This document shows, one piece after another, positions 41,960 to 50,202 of a stretch of DNA of 64,000 bases. A program made the position numbers and the translations under genes. Source of the DNA: Armatimonas sp043757465 (GTDB lineage: Bacteria; Armatimonadota; Armatimonadia; Armatimonadales; Armatimonadaceae); NCBI RefSeq assembly GCF_043757465.1, contig NZ_JAYVPL010000009.1:1-64000 (forward strand), written 5' to 3'. Position 1 is the first letter of the stretch, and every line of letters begins with the position of its first letter. The notes beneath the pieces are model-generated. The model saw nothing but the letters and a program-made list of their open reading frames with translations. It ran no database searches and was not told the origin of the DNA.

Positions 41960-43339
41960 ATGAGCAAAGTAAAACGTACTCTTGGAATCGGCTGCACAAG
42001 CACCCTCGCGGTTCTCATCGGGCTGGGTGGAGCTGTCTGGATTCGTGGCAACGCCGCCCCGGACTACAAAATCCCCGAGTGGAAACTCCCCACGCCTAAC
42101 GCCTACGACACACTGAAAGAGGCTAAGAAAGTCGAGATTACCAAGTTTGGGGATATTGTCACGTCGCCCATGACTCGCTTCGATAAGAAATTAGGGAAGT
42201 CGGTGCCGGAGAAGCCGCAGCCGCTGGAGGGGCGTAAAGTGCTTCTGGAGAAAAACAAAGCCGCTATCGCTAAGCTTCGCGAGGCACTGGTGCAAGACTA
42301 CGCTGCCCCGGCGAAGTATGGTGATCTGGGGACAAGCTTTCCTGCGTTTGCCAATCACCGCGAGCTTGCCCGTATGCTGAGCTTCGCCAGCCGTACCTAC
42401 GCCGACCTGGGACAGAAAGACAAGGCGGCAGAGTGCGCAGTTGACGCTATCGAGCTTGGGATACTTATTTCACACCGGAGCCACCTGATCGGCGACTTAG
42501 TGGGGATCGCTTGCGAGGCCATTGGGCGAAAGCCTCTCTGGGAGCTTGCCGACGGTTTGGATGCAAAGACCGCACGCGCCACAGTCACTCGTCTGGAAGC
42601 GCTGGAGCCGAAGCGCTATTCGTTCCAGAGTGTGCTCCTGGATGAGCGGGACTATACACAATCCAATAGCTTTACGGTGATGCGGAGGAATGCGTGGGAG
42701 CTTGGACAAGTCTACACGGAGAACGAGACGGTAGAATCCTTTATGACAGTCATGCCAGGAATGAAGGGCTCTGAAAAACCCAGTGTGGCGGAGCGGACTC
42801 TGGCACGTTCCCTGATGACCGCTCAGCTTCTCTGGCACACGAAAAAGCGTATCTTTGCCGAGAGTGGGCGCTACATGGTCGAGCTTGCCGAGCAGTCGAA
42901 GCTTCCGTACGATCCTAAACGGCCCAGCCCTCGCATGCCAGACGATCCCCTAAACGCGATAATGATGCCTGTGTTTGCGCAAGCGGGCCAGAAAGATACC
43001 GCGACGCGGGCAGAGACGGCACAGGCGCGGGCCTATCTTGCGATCCGTGCGTTTCGCCTAGAGAAAGGCAGCTACCCGGCGGCGCTCCAGGAACTTGTCA
43101 CGAACGGCTATCTCAAATCCCTCCCTGACGATCCCTTTGCACCACGCTTCGGGCAATCTTTCGGCTACCGACGTGAGGCAGGCGACAAGTTCACGCTCTG
43201 GTCGTGTGGCCCGGATGGCGACGACGACAACGGGCGGGCAATTGTGGGGAGGAACGAAAACGGCACACCGCGCACGAACCCTCACTATGTTCAATTCGGC
43301 GACCAGGGCGATATGGTGGCGCGGGTGAACACGTACTAG
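41960..43339 (+). CDS. Membrane-anchored protein with pseudopilin-like C-terminus, paralog of 53027-54151
   Basis: An N-terminal span (STLAVLIGLGGAVWI) precedes a helical domain with FPAFANHRELARMLSFA and the IGDLVGIACEAI segment, which matches the 53027-54151 protein (FPEFAGFRDCARLL, IGGLVGVAIDAI). The C-terminal part (YLAIRAFRLEKGSYPAALQE, then LPDDPFAPRFGQSFGYRR, WSCGPDGDDD) resembles the globular end of type II pseudopilins. Role unknown; a link to the type II/IV assembly genes in this window is possible. A CATACT box ends 7 nt before ATG 41960. Confidence 0.65.
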   Translation: MSKVKRTLGIGCTSTLAVLIGLGGAVWIRGNAAPDYKIPEWKLPTPNAYDTLKEAKKVEITKFGDIVTSPMTRFDKKLGKSVPEKPQPLEGRKVLLEKNKAAIAKLREALVQDYAAPAKYGDLGTSFPAFANHRELARMLSFASRTYADLGQKDKAAECAVDAIELGILISHRSHLIGDLVGIACEAIGRKPLWELADGLDAKTARATVTRLEALEPKRYSFQSVLLDERDYTQSNSFTVMRRNAWELGQVYTENETVESFMTVMPGMKGSEKPSVAERTLARSLMTAQLLWHTKKRIFAESGRYMVELAEQSKLPYDPKRPSPRMPDDPLNAIMMPVFAQAGQKDTATRAETAQARAYLAIRAFRLEKGSYPAALQELVTNGYLKSLPDDPFAPRFGQSFGYRREAGDKFTLWSCGPDGDDDNGRAIVGRNENGTPRTNPHYVQFGDQGDMVARVNTY

Positions 43340-43340
43340 G

Positions 43341-43422
43341 CCCCCTCACCCCCGCCCAGCGGGGGGACGATGGGGAATCAGATTCCTTTAATCTCCCCCG
43401 TTGGACGGGGGGTGGGGGGCTG
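43341..43422. repeat. Intergenic inverted doublet of GC-rich palindromes (BIME-like)
   Basis: A direct copy (43341-43375, core CCCCCGCCCAGCGGGGGG) and an inverted copy (43392-43422, core CCCCCGTTGGACGGGGGG) are separated by 16 bp. They match the linker-encoding repeats in the triple amidohydrolase-like gene. Confidence 0.75.
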
Positions 43423-43475
43423 GCTTACGAAATCCAGGCACCCTCGGGCTGCTCGGGGCGGTAGCAAACGCCCAC

Positions 43476-43640
43476 CTAGTCCCCGACGAAGTCACTCTCG
43501 GCGGTAATGGGCGTGCGGGAGACAAACTCGATAGGCTGGCCACGGTGCGTGGCGAAGCGCACGCGGGCATAGAGTGCGGCGTCACGCTCGATAAAGGCGA
43601 TCAGAACGCCTGTGGCGGAAAGTTGATTCGTGGCTCTCAT
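43476..43640 (-). CDS. Putative small protein, 54 residues
   Basis: From ATG 43640 on the minus strand a 54-residue frame begins MRATNQLSATGVLIAFIERD and ends TAESDFVGD. GATAAT ends exactly 6 nt before the ATG, the same leaderless arrangement seen at well-supported genes, and it lies just past the fusA terminator. No family is recognised and there is no other coding evidence. Confidence 0.4.
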   Translation of the reverse strand: MRATNQLSATGVLIAFIERDAALYARVRFATHRGQPIEFVSRTPITAESDFVGD

Positions 43641-43656
43641 ATAGAGATTATCGGCA

Positions 43657-43695
43657 GAAAAAATAAAAACCTCCCCCACACGGTGGTGGGGGAGG
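43657..43695 (-). terminator. Rho-independent terminator of the str operon
   Basis: CCTCCCCCAC (43670-43679) pairs with GTGGGGGAGG (43686-43695). On the minus strand the stem is followed by TTTTTATTTTTTC, ending the rpsL-rpsG-fusA transcript. Confidence 0.92.
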
Positions 43696-43717
43696 CAGTG
43701 AGAGGGAGCGGACGATT

Positions 43718-45871
43718 CTAGTCGTCGTCGCCGCCCTTGCCCTTGCGACCGGACTTGGCCATGATCTCCTCACCGACGTTGCGGGGCACTTCCTCGTAGT
43801 GCGAAGGCTCCATCGTCGAGGAAGCGCGGCCCTGGGTCATCGAGCGCAGGTCGCTGATGTAGCCAAACATCTCCGAGAGCGGAATCTTGGCCTTGACGGC
43901 GCGGATTCCCCCCATCAGGGTCTCTTGTGACTCGATTATTCCACGGCGGCGGTTCAGGTCACCGATCACGTCCCCAAGGTACTGATCGGGCGTGACGGAC
44001 TCCACCGACATGATGGGCTCCAGAATGATGGGGAGCGCCTTACGCATTCCCGCACTCATCGCCATACGGCCCGCTTCACGGAACGAGATCTCGTCCGAGT
44101 CCACGTCGTGGAAGGAACCGTCAATGACAGTCGCTTTCACGTCCACCACCGGGTAGCCCGCCAGGACGCCGTGGAGGAGAGTGTCCTCACAGCCACGCTG
44201 GACAGCGGGGATGAACTCACGCGGAATTGAGCCACCGACGGTCTTATTGATAAACTCAAAGCCCTTACCCTGCTCGTTCGTCTCGACAATGAGCGTGCAG
44301 TCGCCGAACTTACCACGGCCACCGGTCTGCTTCTTGAAGAGTCCACGCTCGGTCGCGCTTCCCTTGATCGTCTCACGGTAAGCAACCTGCGGCGTGCCCT
44401 GATTGGCCTCGACCTTGAACTCGCGTCGCATACGATCCACGAGAATCTCAAGGTGCAGCTCGCCCATGCCACGGATGATCGTCTGCCCCGTCTCCTGGTC
44501 GGTGTGCGTCCGGAAGGTCGGGTCCTCCGCGGAGAGCCGCTGAAGTGCGACACCCATCTTGTCCTGGTCGGCCTTGGTCTTGGGCTCGATGCTCATCTCA
44601 ATGACGGGCTCGGGGAAGGTCATAGACTCCAGGATAATCGGCTTCTTCTCATCAGCCAGCGTATCGCCCGTCGTGGTGTCAGAAAGACCCACAGCGGCGG
44701 CAATATCGCCGGAGTAGACAATATCAATCTCCTCACGCTTGTTGGCGTGCATCTGAAGAATGCGGCTGACGCGCTCTTTCTTGCCCTTGGTTGCATTGTA
44801 CACATAGCTGCCCTTGGTGAGGGTGCCCGAGTACACACGGAAGAACGTCAGGTTCCCGACGTGCGGGTCGTTCATCAGCTTGAAGGCCAGTGCGGAGAAA
44901 GGCTCGTTGTCACCCGGCTTGCGGCTGTCTTCGGCCAGGGTGTCCGGGTTAATGCCAGGCACGGCTTCCACATCCACCGGGGATGGCAGGTAGTAGATGA
45001 CCGCATCGAGCATGGACTGGACGCCTTTATTCTTGAAAGCGGAGCCACAGATCATCGGAGTGATCTCCATGGACAGCGTCCCCTTACGGATCGCCGCACG
45101 GATCTCATCAATGGTCAGCTCCTCGCCTTCCAGATACTTCTCCATGAGAGTTTCATCAATAGTGGCGGCTTCCTCGACCATAAGCGCACGGTACTCATCA
45201 ACCTGGTCGCGCATGTCGGCGGGAATTTCCACTTCCAGCGGCTTCTTACCGAAGTCATCGGAGTAGTTGTAGGCCTTCATCGTGATCAGATCAACGATGC
45301 CCTTAAACTCCGCCTCAGCACCGATAGGGAGCTGGAGTGGGACGGGCTTGGCACCCAGGCGCTCTTTGACCTGCCGGACGACGGTTAAGAAGTCAGCACC
45401 CGCGCGGTCCATCTTATTGACGAATGCGACACGAGGCACTTTGTACTTATTGGCCTGACGCCAGACGGTCTCGGACTGGGGCTGGACACCACCCACGGCG
45501 CAGAACACTGCAACGGCACCATCCAGAACGCGCATGGAACGCTCCACCTCGACGGTAAAGTCCACGTGGCCGGGGGTGTCAATGATGTTAATACGGTGCG
45601 TGTTCTCACGGCCCCCAAGATCGGCTTTTAACGGATCATGGTTGGGCTCTAGACCCCAGAAACAAGTGGTTGCAGCGGAGGTAATAGTGATACCGCGCTC
45701 GCGCTCTTGCTCCATCCAGTCCATAGTCGCGGTGCCGTCGTGCACTTCACCGATCTTGTAGTTGACTCCGGTGTAGAGCAGGACGCGCTCTGTGGTCGTG
45801 GTCTTGCCTGCATCAATGTGTGCCGCAATACCGATATTTCGCGTGTTTTCGAGAGAAAAGTCTCTAGCCAT
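43718..45871 (-). CDS. fusA: Translation elongation factor G
   Basis: EF-G is the ribosomal translocase GTPase. G1 AHIDAGKTTTTERVL, G3 DTPGHVDF, G4 NKMDRAGAD and the later domains are intact over 717 residues. The C-terminus ends in a Lys/Gly/Asp-rich tail (SGRKGKGGDDD). It is the last gene of the str operon; a terminator follows and no tuf gene is present next to it. Confidence 0.98.
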   Translation of the reverse strand: MARDFSLENTRNIGIAAHIDAGKTTTTERVLLYTGVNYKIGEVHDGTATMDWMEQERERGITITSAATTCFWGLEPNHDPLKADLGGRENTHRINIIDTPGHVDFTVEVERSMRVLDGAVAVFCAVGGVQPQSETVWRQANKYKVPRVAFVNKMDRAGADFLTVVRQVKERLGAKPVPLQLPIGAEAEFKGIVDLITMKAYNYSDDFGKKPLEVEIPADMRDQVDEYRALMVEEAATIDETLMEKYLEGEELTIDEIRAAIRKGTLSMEITPMICGSAFKNKGVQSMLDAVIYYLPSPVDVEAVPGINPDTLAEDSRKPGDNEPFSALAFKLMNDPHVGNLTFFRVYSGTLTKGSYVYNATKGKKERVSRILQMHANKREEIDIVYSGDIAAAVGLSDTTTGDTLADEKKPIILESMTFPEPVIEMSIEPKTKADQDKMGVALQRLSAEDPTFRTHTDQETGQTIIRGMGELHLEILVDRMRREFKVEANQGTPQVAYRETIKGSATERGLFKKQTGGRGKFGDCTLIVETNEQGKGFEFINKTVGGSIPREFIPAVQRGCEDTLLHGVLAGYPVVDVKATVIDGSFHDVDSDEISFREAGRMAMSAGMRKALPIILEPIMSVESVTPDQYLGDVIGDLNRRRGIIESQETLMGGIRAVKAKIPLSEMFGYISDLRSMTQGRASSTMEPSHYEEVPRNVGEEIMAKSGRKGKGGDDD

Positions 45872-45930
45872 TTTTCCTGTTTCCTTCCGATGTCTGCCCT
45901 ACTTCGACCTTGAAATGCCAGACAGCGAAA

Positions 45931-45960
45931 CGCCGCCTGGCCTTTTCGGTCCAGGCGGCG
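45931..45960 (-). other. Intercistronic hairpin between rpsG and fusA
   Basis: A perfect 10-bp stem CGCCGCCTGG / CCAGGCGGCG has a 10-nt loop, followed on the minus strand by TTTCGC. The U-tract is too weak for a strong terminator; it may be a partial terminator or an RNA-processing/stability element. Confidence 0.55.
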
Positions 45961-45978
45961 AGGGCTTTGTTAAGCCAC

Positions 45979-46449
45979 CTAGAACCGATAGTGTGAGAAT
46001 GCCTTGTTGGCCTCGGCCATCTTAAAGCCTTCTTCACGCCGACGAACCGCGCCGCCTTGCTTGTTAGCAGCGTCGAGAATCTCGGCGGAGAGCTTGTCCA
46101 CCATGCTGCGGCCATTGCGGCGGCGAGCGAAGGTGATCATCCAGCGAATACCCACCGCCTCTTTACGGGGCGACTTGACTTCGATAGGCACCTGGTAGGT
46201 TGCACCACCGACACGACGAGGCTTGACCTCGACTACGGGCATGGTGTTGCGAAGGGCCTCGTTGAAGACCTCGATACCAGGACGACCGGCGCGGGCTTCG
46301 ACTTTTTCGAGGGCATCGTAGAAAATGCGCTCGGCGACCGACTTCTTACCATCCAGCATGAGCCGGTTGATGAAGCGGGAGACCATAACCTGGTTGTAGA
46401 TAGGGTCCGGCGCGATAACGCGACGCGGTGCAGGGCCTTTGCGTGGCAT
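45979..46449 (-). CDS. rpsG: 30S ribosomal protein S7
   Basis: S7 binds the 3' domain of 16S rRNA. MPRKGPAPRR, then DPIYNQVMVSRFINRLMLDG and VEVKPRRVGGATYQVPIEV are diagnostic. Length is 156 residues. It starts 3 nt after rpsL. Confidence 0.98.
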   Translation of the reverse strand: MPRKGPAPRRVIAPDPIYNQVMVSRFINRLMLDGKKSVAERIFYDALEKVEARAGRPGIEVFNEALRNTMPVVEVKPRRVGGATYQVPIEVKSPRKEAVGIRWMITFARRRNGRSMVDKLSAEILDAANKQGGAVRRREEGFKMAEANKAFSHYRF

Positions 46450-46452
46450 AGG

Positions 46453-46860
46453 TTATTTCTTTCCTTTCGCGGGCGCTGCTGCCTGACCGGGCTTGGGCCG
46501 CTTGGTGCCGTATTTACTGCGGCTGGACTTGCGGTCCTTGGTTCCTTGAGTATCCAGGGTTCCACGGAGAATATGATAGCGCACACCGGGCAGGTCTTTC
46601 ACACGACCGCCGCGGATCATGACGACGGAGTGCTCCTGCAGGTTGTGCCCGATCCCCGGGACATACGCGGTGACTTCGATTCCGTTGGTAAGGCGCACAC
46701 GGGCGATCTTACGCAGAGCCGAGTTCGGTTTCTTGGGGGTCTGAGTACGGACCACCACACAGACGCCGCGCTTCTGAGGATTTCCCTGCATGGCGGGCGA
46801 CTTGCTCTTTTTGACAACGGGCTTGCGCCCCTTGCGGACTAGCTGACTAATAGTTGGCAT
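46453..46860 (-). CDS. rpsL: 30S ribosomal protein S12
   Basis: S12 lies at the decoding centre. MPTISQLVRKGRKPV, PQKRGVCVVVRTQTPKKPNSA and the streptomycin-region PGIGHNLQEHSVVMIRGGRV are diagnostic. Length is 135 residues, with a basic C-terminal extension. AGGAG lies about 13 nt before ATG 46860. It heads the str operon behind a ~258-nt leader. Confidence 0.98.
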   Translation of the reverse strand: MPTISQLVRKGRKPVVKKSKSPAMQGNPQKRGVCVVVRTQTPKKPNSALRKIARVRLTNGIEVTAYVPGIGHNLQEHSVVMIRGGRVKDLPGVRYHILRGTLDTQGTKDRKSSRSKYGTKRPKPGQAAAPAKGKK

Positions 46861-47118
46861 AAACGGCCTTAAGCTCCTGAGATTCTTTCACTGCCACCTT
46901 CAGGCGACAGGGGAATGCTTTCTACGGGATAAATCGCGCCCCACTGGGCAAACAAAAACCCCGCGAATTCGACGCAATCGTCACACGCAGGGCGAGGGAG
47001 GGTTTCAAATGAGGAACTATTTTAGGGTTCGTCTCTTTGCGGTCCGACTCCAGCCTCCTCCGCACACGCGGTGTTAATCTTGTCGTGCATGACGACGGCC
47101 TCACCTGCGTCACACAAC
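46861..47118 (-). promoter_or_regulatory. Long 5' leader of the str operon with attenuator-like hairpin
   Basis: This stretch holds no plausible gene. Counting from the predicted promoter, the leader is about 258 nt. Near its middle a hairpin (46959-46992; outer arms CCCTGCG and CGCGGGG with an inner GACG/CGTC stem) is followed on the minus strand by TTTTTG (46953-46958). It looks like an intrinsic terminator placed before rpsL, so transcription may be attenuated. Confidence 0.5.
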
Positions 47119-47124
47119 CTGAAC

Positions 47125-47153
47125 AGTATACCAAAGGCTGTTTGCAGTGTCAA
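47125..47153 (-). promoter_or_regulatory. Sigma-70-type promoter of the str operon
   Basis: On the minus strand TTGACA (47148-47153), a 17-bp spacer and TATACT (47125-47130) match the consensus almost perfectly. The start point would be near 47118. Confidence 0.85.
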
Positions 47154-47154
47154 A

Positions 47155-47457
47155 TTAATTTTCCACAAACCCCACGGCCCGCTTGCCCGCCGCGCTTGTC
47201 CAGTACGCCTCATGGATGGTTTCGGCAGCGAGCCGGAAGATGGGGGTGGCTTCTAGTTCTGGCGAGAAATCCATGCCCGTCTCGGCGAGGCTATCCAGAA
47301 ACGCGGCGTAGTCTGCGGCGCGGGGCGCTAGTTCCCGCGCGAGTAGGTTCTCGACAAACGCCACCGCTCCGGTATCTGCACCGCCTGGGGCATCGTCGGG
47401 TGGAATCACAATGTCGGCGAAGGCAGCGAGTGTCGCGCGTTGGGTGTCAGTCAGCAT
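47155..47457 (-). CDS. Gluconate 2-dehydrogenase subunit 3-like protein
   Basis: The 100-residue protein starts MLTDTQRATLAAFADIVIPP, as in subunit 3 of gluconate 2-dehydrogenase-type flavoprotein complexes, and continues with the helical GADTGAVAFVENLLAREL. It is shorter than the full family (~150-200 residues). No large GMC oxidoreductase subunit is adjacent, so its partner is elsewhere or lost. Its stop lies 2 nt from the str promoter -35. Confidence 0.65.
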   Translation of the reverse strand: MLTDTQRATLAAFADIVIPPDDAPGGADTGAVAFVENLLARELAPRAADYAAFLDSLAETGMDFSPELEATPIFRLAAETIHEAYWTSAAGKRAVGFVEN

Positions 47458-47472
47458 GAGGCTATTTTTCGC

Positions 47473-47880
47473 CTACACGTCGCTATCTTCCTGCTGCCCA
47501 AGCCAGCGCCCCAGGAAAAAGCAGCCCAGCGCAAGAATCAGTACCACTCCTGAGAGAATCAAGTTCACTGTGATGGTTGGCGGTTGAGTAAATGCTATCC
47601 AGAGCGCGATACCGATCAGCCCGATCAGGCACAGCGCGGCAAGAGACAGGGCGAGGCGGGCGGCGGCACGAAGGCGCAAAAGCGAGAGGAGCCCTCCCAG
47701 GCCGCAAAACACGCCCTGGAAGATCCACAAGGCATTGCCAATCGCCCCAATCAGAGTCGGTTCGTGGTTGAGCTGGTAGAAGAAAACCGCTGTTGTCACT
47801 CCCCAAAGCAAGGCAAGTGTTGCCACAACCAGCTCAACCACGGAGCGCCTTTGCCGGTGCTGCTGTTTCTGCCTTTGCAT
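47473..47880 (-). CDS. 4-TM membrane protein, tandem copy 3
   Basis: A Gln/Arg-rich N-terminus (MQRQKQQHRQRR) leads to four predicted spans, with LLSLLRLRAAARLAL between spans 2 and 3, and an acidic tail. The two genes upstream encode the same layout. Its ATG overlaps the previous TGA by one base (TGATG), so it is coupled. Family and function are not recognised. Confidence 0.65.
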   Translation of the reverse strand: MQRQKQQHRQRRSVVELVVATLALLWGVTTAVFFYQLNHEPTLIGAIGNALWIFQGVFCGLGGLLSLLRLRAAARLALSLAALCLIGLIGIALWIAFTQPPTITVNLILSGVVLILALGCFFLGRWLGQQEDSDV

Positions 47881-48338
47881 CAAGAACTTTCGCCCTCTCG
47901 TTGCTTCAGAAACTTCGCGAACCAGAACATCCAGAGACTGAGGAGAATATAGCCGGCTACGTAGAAGGGGTTAGTATTCTGACTGTAGCGTTCCCAAATG
48001 CGATAAAGAACGAGTGCCACGAGACAAAGGGAAGCAAGAGCGCTGCCCCACTGGAGCCAGCGTGCGGCGCGGCGCTGGCGACAGAGAAGAAGCACCGCTG
48101 CGAGAGTCGTGCAAAACGAAAAAATCAGAACCGTAGGGAGGCTGACGAACCGGTACCAGGGCTGACTGGGTTGGACGGGCTGGGGGTAGAGTTTGTAGAT
48201 TACCCAGACGACGTAGATCAGGAGGATTGCTCCTGCAAAGAGATGCAGTAAACCGAGAATAATCTCCAGAAGCTGGAGCCTATTTTCCGGGGCTACTCTC
48301 TCTTGTTGCTTCTCTTGTTGCTTCTGTTGTAGCACCAC
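47880..48338 (-). CDS. 4-TM membrane protein, tandem copy 2
   Basis: A Gln/Glu-rich cytosolic start (VLQQKQQEKQQE) is followed by four spans and a basic loop LLCRQRRAARWLQW between spans 2 and 3, ending in a charged tail (LKQREGESS). The start is GTG 48338, 3 nt after the upstream gene. It is the middle member of three tandem, probably duplicated genes of unknown function. Confidence 0.65.
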   Translation of the reverse strand: MVLQQKQQEKQQERVAPENRLQLLEIILGLLHLFAGAILLIYVVWVIYKLYPQPVQPSQPWYRFVSLPTVLIFSFCTTLAAVLLLCRQRRAARWLQWGSALASLCLVALVLYRIWERYSQNTNPFYVAGYILLSLWMFWFAKFLKQREGESS

Positions 48339-48341
48339 AAT

Positions 48342-48773
48342 CTAATCCTTCCCATCCTGGTCTTTTTGTCGCCAGAGCCAGCCCGCAATAAGGAGATGGA
48401 CGGTACCGATCAGAAACATCCCGCCAATCCAGGCAAGTGTGGCGGGATGAAGGCGCACCGTAGGAGTGCCTATAAGCCAAAAATACACCCCGCCACACCA
48501 CCAGGCAAGCGTGCAGAGAGCCTCTAGCACTGCGGCGGCACGGCGAAAGCGCAGTAGCAGCGTCAGGCTCGCCCCCAGATAGCCAAGGGTTGCAAGCGAA
48601 ATGGCCGCTGTGATCAAAACCTGGGCGAGGTTATTCGGGAAGTGGCGCAGTAGTGAGGGGAGAAGGGTGGCAAAGAAGCCACCAGGGAGCAGGTGCATCA
48701 CCATCAGCACCCAATCCGCCATGGTAAGGCGCGTGTTGCTCGCATCAGGCTTTTTCTGTCTTTGCTGTACCAT
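48342..48773 (-). CDS. 4-TM membrane protein, tandem copy 1
   Basis: MVQQRQKKPD is followed by four hydrophobic spans, a basic loop LLLRFRRAAAVLEAL between spans 2 and 3 and a charged tail (WRQKDQDGKD). This is the first gene of three tandem relatives reading leftward. Sequence identity between copies is low; the shared layout and loop suggest duplication. Function unknown. Confidence 0.65.
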   Translation of the reverse strand: MVQQRQKKPDASNTRLTMADWVLMVMHLLPGGFFATLLPSLLRHFPNNLAQVLITAAISLATLGYLGASLTLLLRFRRAAAVLEALCTLAWWCGGVYFWLIGTPTVRLHPATLAWIGGMFLIGTVHLLIAGWLWRQKDQDGKD

Positions 48774-48846
48774 GCGTCATTTTACACTGGATTCCCTCAA
48801 ACCCTCTCCTCCTATGGGGAAAGGGGGAAGCGGGTAAAATGCCTCC

Positions 48847-50199
48847 ATGAACATTGTCTTGATCTTCGCGGATGATCTGGCGTATGCCGATGTGGGCTGC
48901 TTTGGGGCCAAGGACATTCGGACGCCGGACATTGACTCGCTCGCCCGCGACGGCGTGCGCTTCACGGACTTCTATGTTGCACAGCCCGTGTGCTCTGCCA
49001 GCCGGGCGGCGCTGCTCTCAGGGTGCTACTGTGGGCGCGTCGGGATTCAGGGAGCGCTCGGGCCAGCATCGAAGATTGGGATTAGCAGCGGGGAGCTGCT
49101 CTTGCCGCAGGTGCTGAAGGCGAAGGGCTACGCAACCGGCATGGTGGGCAAGTGGCATCTGGGGCATCAGCCGGAGTTTAACCCGACGCGACATGGCTTT
49201 GATGAGTGGCTGGGCTTGCCCTACTCCAACGACATGTGGCCGGGCCACCCGGACACGCCGCGTGCCTATCCGCCGCTGCCGCTGATGGACGGCGAGAAGC
49301 AGGTGCAGGTTATCGAGAACTTGGAGCAGATGGGGAGCCTCATGCAGCGCTATACCGACCGAGCTGTCGGTTTCATCGAGAAGCACGCGACAAAGACACC
49401 GTTTTTTCTGTACTTTGCCCACGCCATGCCGCACGTCCCGCTCGCGCCGGGCAAGAAATGGCAGGGCCACTCCAAGCGCGGGGCCTTTGGCGACGTGATC
49501 GAGGAGCTAGATGCGAGTGTGGGGCAGCTTCTGGCGGCCCTGAAACGCACCGGAGTGGAGCGCGACACATTGGTGATCTTCACGTCGGACAATGGCCCCT
49601 GGCTCAGCTACGGCGAGCACGCGGGAAGCGCGGGGCCATTACGAGAGGGAAAGGGGACGTGCTGGGAGGGCGGCGTCCGTGAGCCGTTTGTGGCGCGCTG
49701 GCCTGGGAGAATTCGGGCGGGAAGTGTGATCACAGAGCCCGCGATGACCATTGATCTGTTGCCGACGATTACGACCCTTGCCGGGGCACCACTGCCTAAA
49801 AAAAAGATAGATGGCAAAGATATTTGGCCGCTGCTGAGCGGAGATCGTGCGGCGAAGAGTCCGCAGGAGGCGTACTTTTTCTACTACAACAACAACGAGT
49901 TACAGGCCGTGCGCTCGGGGCGCTGGAAGGTGATGCTGCCACAGGCCTACCGCACGCTTGGCACGAACCCACCCCGCGCCACGGGCGGCACACCGGTCAA
50001 GTACAGGCAGGCGCGTATTGCCCAGCCCCAGCTCTATGACCTCGTCGCCGATCCGGGGGAGACGGTAGATCTGGCGGCGCAGCATCCCAAGGTTGTGAAG
50101 CGCCTGCTGGGGCTGGCGGAGAAAGCACGCGAGGAGCTGGGCGACGGCCCGGATCGAATCGGGAAGGGCGTGCGGCTTGTGGGACGCGTCGGTGCATAG
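48847..50199 (+). CDS. Sulfatase (arylsulfatase family)
   Basis: This formylglycine sulfatase has metal ligands Asp9/Asp10 (IFADDLAYADVG) and Cys49 in CSASRAALLSG, the C-x-A-x-R variant of the modification motif. Later segments GKWHLGHQPEFNP, FFLYFAHAMPHVPL and FTSDNGPWLSYGEHAG are standard. Length is 450 residues. No signal peptide is visible. TAAAAT ends 6 nt before ATG 48847. It is the second sulfatase of the window and not closely similar to the first. Confidence 0.92.
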   Translation: MNIVLIFADDLAYADVGCFGAKDIRTPDIDSLARDGVRFTDFYVAQPVCSASRAALLSGCYCGRVGIQGALGPASKIGISSGELLLPQVLKAKGYATGMVGKWHLGHQPEFNPTRHGFDEWLGLPYSNDMWPGHPDTPRAYPPLPLMDGEKQVQVIENLEQMGSLMQRYTDRAVGFIEKHATKTPFFLYFAHAMPHVPLAPGKKWQGHSKRGAFGDVIEELDASVGQLLAALKRTGVERDTLVIFTSDNGPWLSYGEHAGSAGPLREGKGTCWEGGVREPFVARWPGRIRAGSVITEPAMTIDLLPTITTLAGAPLPKKKIDGKDIWPLLSGDRAAKSPQEAYFFYYNNNELQAVRSGRWKVMLPQAYRTLGTNPPRATGGTPVKYRQARIAQPQLYDLVADPGETVDLAAQHPKVVKRLLGLAEKAREELGDGPDRIGKGVRLVGRVGA

Positions 50200-50202
50200 C
50201 TC

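Noticed and set aside
44453..45388. Long frame antisense to fusA
   Set aside because: It is a shadow of the highly biased codons of EF-G; the sense protein is certain.
46922..47213. Short minus-strand frames upstream of rpsL as genes
   Set aside because: They lie in the str operon leader between a near-consensus promoter and rpsL, have no family similarity and no good ribosome binding sites.
48787..48830. Another copy of the GC-rich palindrome before the second sulfatase
   Set aside because: CCCTCTCC...GGGGAAAGGGGG is only loosely similar to the repeat core and could be chance G/C runs.
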